From: JAEUIZ01 sp046155605
GTDB lineage: Bacteria > Planctomycetota > Phycisphaerae > Phycisphaerales > UBA1924
Assembly (NCBI GenBank): GCA_046155605.1
Contig: JBJXFQ010000133.1
Span: 6,118 to 70,117 of the forward strand
DNA length: 64,000 bases
Reading direction: 5' to 3'
This document shows positions 62,386 to 64,000 of the stretch, one piece after another; within the stretch, counting starts at the first letter, position 1, and every line of letters starts with the position of its first letter. The notes under the pieces are model-generated. The model did not search any database and was not told the origin of the DNA. It saw only the letters and a program-made list of their open reading frames with translations. The translations under genes were made by a program, and so were the position numbers.

Positions 62386-62440
62386 TCGCTCAGACTCGGC
62401 GTGAAGCGGAGGCGGGTCGCTCAGGCTCGGCGTGAAACGG
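62386..62440 (+). repeat. two 24-bp near-identical direct repeats
   Basis: Copies at 62386-62409 and 62417-62440 differ at two positions and are 31 nt apart. They lie in the gap before the ubiX-like gene. Confidence 0.6.
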
Positions 62441-62472
62441 CGCGACACGCGATGGAATCGGTATGATTGCGA

Positions 62473-63147
62473 GTGAACAGGCCGCGTCGGTATGTCGTGG
62501 GGATCTCGGGGGCGTCGGGCGCGGCGTATGCGCAGCGGCTGCTGGAGTTGCTGCTCGTCGGAGGGGCCGAGGTGCATCTGGTGGTCTCGGAATATGGTCG
62601 GCGGCTGCTGGCGGAAGAGGCCGGGGTGTCGCGGCTGGAGTTTCGGCAGTTGGTGCCCACGCTGGTGCAGGGGGCCGCGAGCGGCGCGGCAAGGCACGCT
62701 GCCGCGCACGGGGCGGATGCGAATGAACTCGAACGCCGGCTCATCGTGCATCCCAACAAGGACGTGGGCGCAGTGATCGCGTCGGGCAGTTTTCTGAACG
62801 ACGGCATGGTCGTGATTCCTTGCTCATCGACGACGCTGGGAGCATTGGCGACGGGGGCAGGGTCGAATCTGCTGACGCGGGCGGGGATGGTGGCGCTGAA
62901 GGAACGGCGTCGTCTGATAATTTGCCACCGCGAGATGCCGCTCTCGCTCGTGGACATCGAGAACTACCGGACGTTGACGCTGGCCGGGGCGATTATCTGC
63001 CCGACGAATCCGGGGTTTTATCTCAATCCGCTGAGCGTCGGCGACCTGGTGGACATGGTCGTGGGCAAGGTGCTAGATCTGCTGGGATTCGAGCACACGC
63101 TGGCGACGCGGTGGGATGGGCGCGTGCCGGACGGTGGGCGAGCCTGA
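62473..63147 (+). CDS. ubiX: UbiX-family flavin prenyltransferase
   Basis: 224 residues. YVVGISGASGAAYAQRLLELLL is the FMN-binding head; VVSEYGRRLLAEE; ASGSFLNDGMVVIPCSSTTLGALATGAGSNLLTRAGMVALKERRRLIICHREMPLSLVDIENYRTLTLAGAIICPTNPGFYLNP covers the prenyl and FMN sites. UbiX prenylates FMN to make the cofactor of UbiD-type decarboxylases, for example in quinone synthesis. No ubiD is in the window. The GTG at 62473 is preferred to TTG 62467; TATGAT ends 5 nt before it. Confidence 0.92.
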   Translation: MNRPRRYVVGISGASGAAYAQRLLELLLVGGAEVHLVVSEYGRRLLAEEAGVSRLEFRQLVPTLVQGAASGAARHAAAHGADANELERRLIVHPNKDVGAVIASGSFLNDGMVVIPCSSTTLGALATGAGSNLLTRAGMVALKERRRLIICHREMPLSLVDIENYRTLTLAGAIICPTNPGFYLNPLSVGDLVDMVVGKVLDLLGFEHTLATRWDGRVPDGGRA

Positions 63148-63309
63148 AAACAGAGGAATAGTCCCCTCCCCGCGAGGGCTTGCGACGGCGGAAATTGGGC
63201 TGGTGCCGCGGCGGCGGTCGTGGTAATATCTTGGCAGAGAGACAAGCAGGCCGGGTCGCGCCCGTCGGGATCGGCGCGCGAGATCGGCACACGCATAGGA
63301 GAGAGCATT

Positions 63310-64000
63310 ATGCAGCGTTGTGTACTTGGAATGGCGGGAGTGGCTGCGATGTCGGCGTCGTGCCTCGCGCAGGTCGACGGCTCATACAAGCCGGCGTACG
63401 GCGGAGCGCTGTCGACGCAGTTGAACGGGACGCAGTTTGGCGACAGCAATCTGGGCGTGATCAACTGGGCCAACGGCTCGGAACTCGACGCGTTCTACTG
63501 CTACTCGACCGCCACCCACTTGAACATCCTGCTCACCGGAAACCTCGAGTCGAACTACAACAAACTCGAACTGTTCTTCGACAACGGCGTGTCGCCGGGG
63601 CAGAACAAACTGCGCGGCGACAACGCCAATGTCAGTTTCAACGGGCTCAATCGCATGGGCGATGATGGCTCGGGCAACGGCCTGCGCTTCGACGCGGGAT
63701 TCCAAGGCACCCACTGGCTGAGCCTCACGGGCGGCGACGTCGGCGGGGGCGTCTACGGGATGTTCCTCGATGGCGCGATCCTGGCGGCTGCCGGCGGCGG
63801 ACCCGGCTATTTCGTCGGCGGGAACAACGGGCAGAACGCCGGCGCGCTCAGCGGCGGCGACCCGACCGCGCCAGTCGTGCTTGCGGCGATCGACAACAGC
63901 AACACGCTGGGTGCCAACGGTGCCGGCGGATTCTCCTCGCCACCCGAGAGCGTCACGACGGGCATGGAGCTCTCGATCCCGCTCGCGTGGCTGGGCGTGG
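63310..64000 (+). CDS. exported protein of unknown function, 3' end cut by window edge
   Basis: An ATG at 63310 with AGGAGAG about 7 nt upstream opens a frame that runs to the window end (230 residues seen). Signal peptide: MQRCVLGMAGVAAMSASCLAQ. The mature part is Gly/Asn-rich and beta-like (HLNILLTGNLESNYNKLELFFDNG, NGLNRMGDDGSGNGLRFDAGF, HWLSLTGGDVGGGVYGMFLDGA). It resembles planctomycete surface proteins that end in PEP-CTERM or dockerin tails, but the C-terminus is not visible. Confidence 0.75.
   Translation, partial: MQRCVLGMAGVAAMSASCLAQVDGSYKPAYGGALSTQLNGTQFGDSNLGVINWANGSELDAFYCYSTATHLNILLTGNLESNYNKLELFFDNGVSPGQNKLRGDNANVSFNGLNRMGDDGSGNGLRFDAGFQGTHWLSLTGGDVGGGVYGMFLDGAILAAAGGGPGYFVGGNNGQNAGALSGGDPTAPVVLAAIDNSNTLGANGAGGFSSPPESVTTGMELSIPLAWLGV

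Overview
The window looks like chromosomal DNA of a GC-rich planctomycete, most likely of the Phycisphaerae lineage. The grounds are: several secreted proteins ending in the same paired CYANCDGS..LNVNDFxCFLNRFAAGC repeat (a dockerin-like anchor common in Phycisphaerae), lone prepilin-type proteins with FTLIEL/VEL heads, a HYExAFE-type protein, a TPR-tailed Ser/Thr kinase next to an ECF sigma factor, and PEP-CTERM-like sorting tails. I see no rRNA, tRNA, CRISPR array, prophage or plasmid functions. The assignment is by pattern only; no database was searched.

Layout. 1-9.5 kb: a truncated Cys/His-rich membrane protein, a pseudopilin, a type II NADH dehydrogenase, a small exported protein, an ECF sigma/kinase signalling pair, and a two-gene unit for exported proteins (BNR-type propeller with dockerin). 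9.5-10.2 kb: a REP-associated tyrosine transposase flanked by palindromes. 10.2-14.4 kb: a solitary nuoF and two paralogous pseudopilins flanking an FKBP isomerase. 14.5-25.8 kb: DinB-like protein, acetyltransferase, uvrB with a serine-rich insertion, a HYExAFE nuclease-like protein, three small envelope proteins, a PSP1 protein, an enlarged signal peptidase I, a beta-helix dockerin protein and pdxJ. 25.8-40.8 kb: aconitase; a GT9 glycosyltransferase/amidotransferase/DNA glycosylase run; two large exported proteins of unknown function; a 2-hydroxyacid dehydrogenase; a fused PTPS protein; a dockerin propeller; and a PilB/GspE ATPase.

40.8-43.1 kb is an AT-richer island. A FliA-like sigma factor and a 101-residue protein face, across a palindrome-rich intergenic region, a ribbon-helix-helix protein and a B12-domain protein that lacks the cobalt-ligating histidine. 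The divergent region carries a good match to a sigma-28 promoter. This is the best candidate here for an undescribed regulatory system.

43.1-64 kb: trpG/pabA, an exported beta-carbonic anhydrase, a transglutaminase-like protein, fumarase, an acyl-CoA ligase, a Phd/ParE-type toxin-antitoxin pair, DNA polymerase IV, pyruvate dehydrogenase E1-beta and E2 (separated by an AT-richer lipoprotein gene), a LURP-one-like protein, an isocitrate/isopropylmalate-family dehydrogenase, a dockerin-tailed subtilase, two tandem exported paralogues, ubiX, and a truncated exported protein. Aconitase, the dehydrogenase, fumarase and the PDH subunits together cover much of central carbon oxidation.

A recurring feature is a TATA-like -10 hexamer (TAnnnT) ending exactly 6 nt before an ATG or GTG with no Shine-Dalgarno. 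This implies widespread leaderless transcripts and helped choose several starts. Coordinates of starts are my choices; several alternatives are stated.
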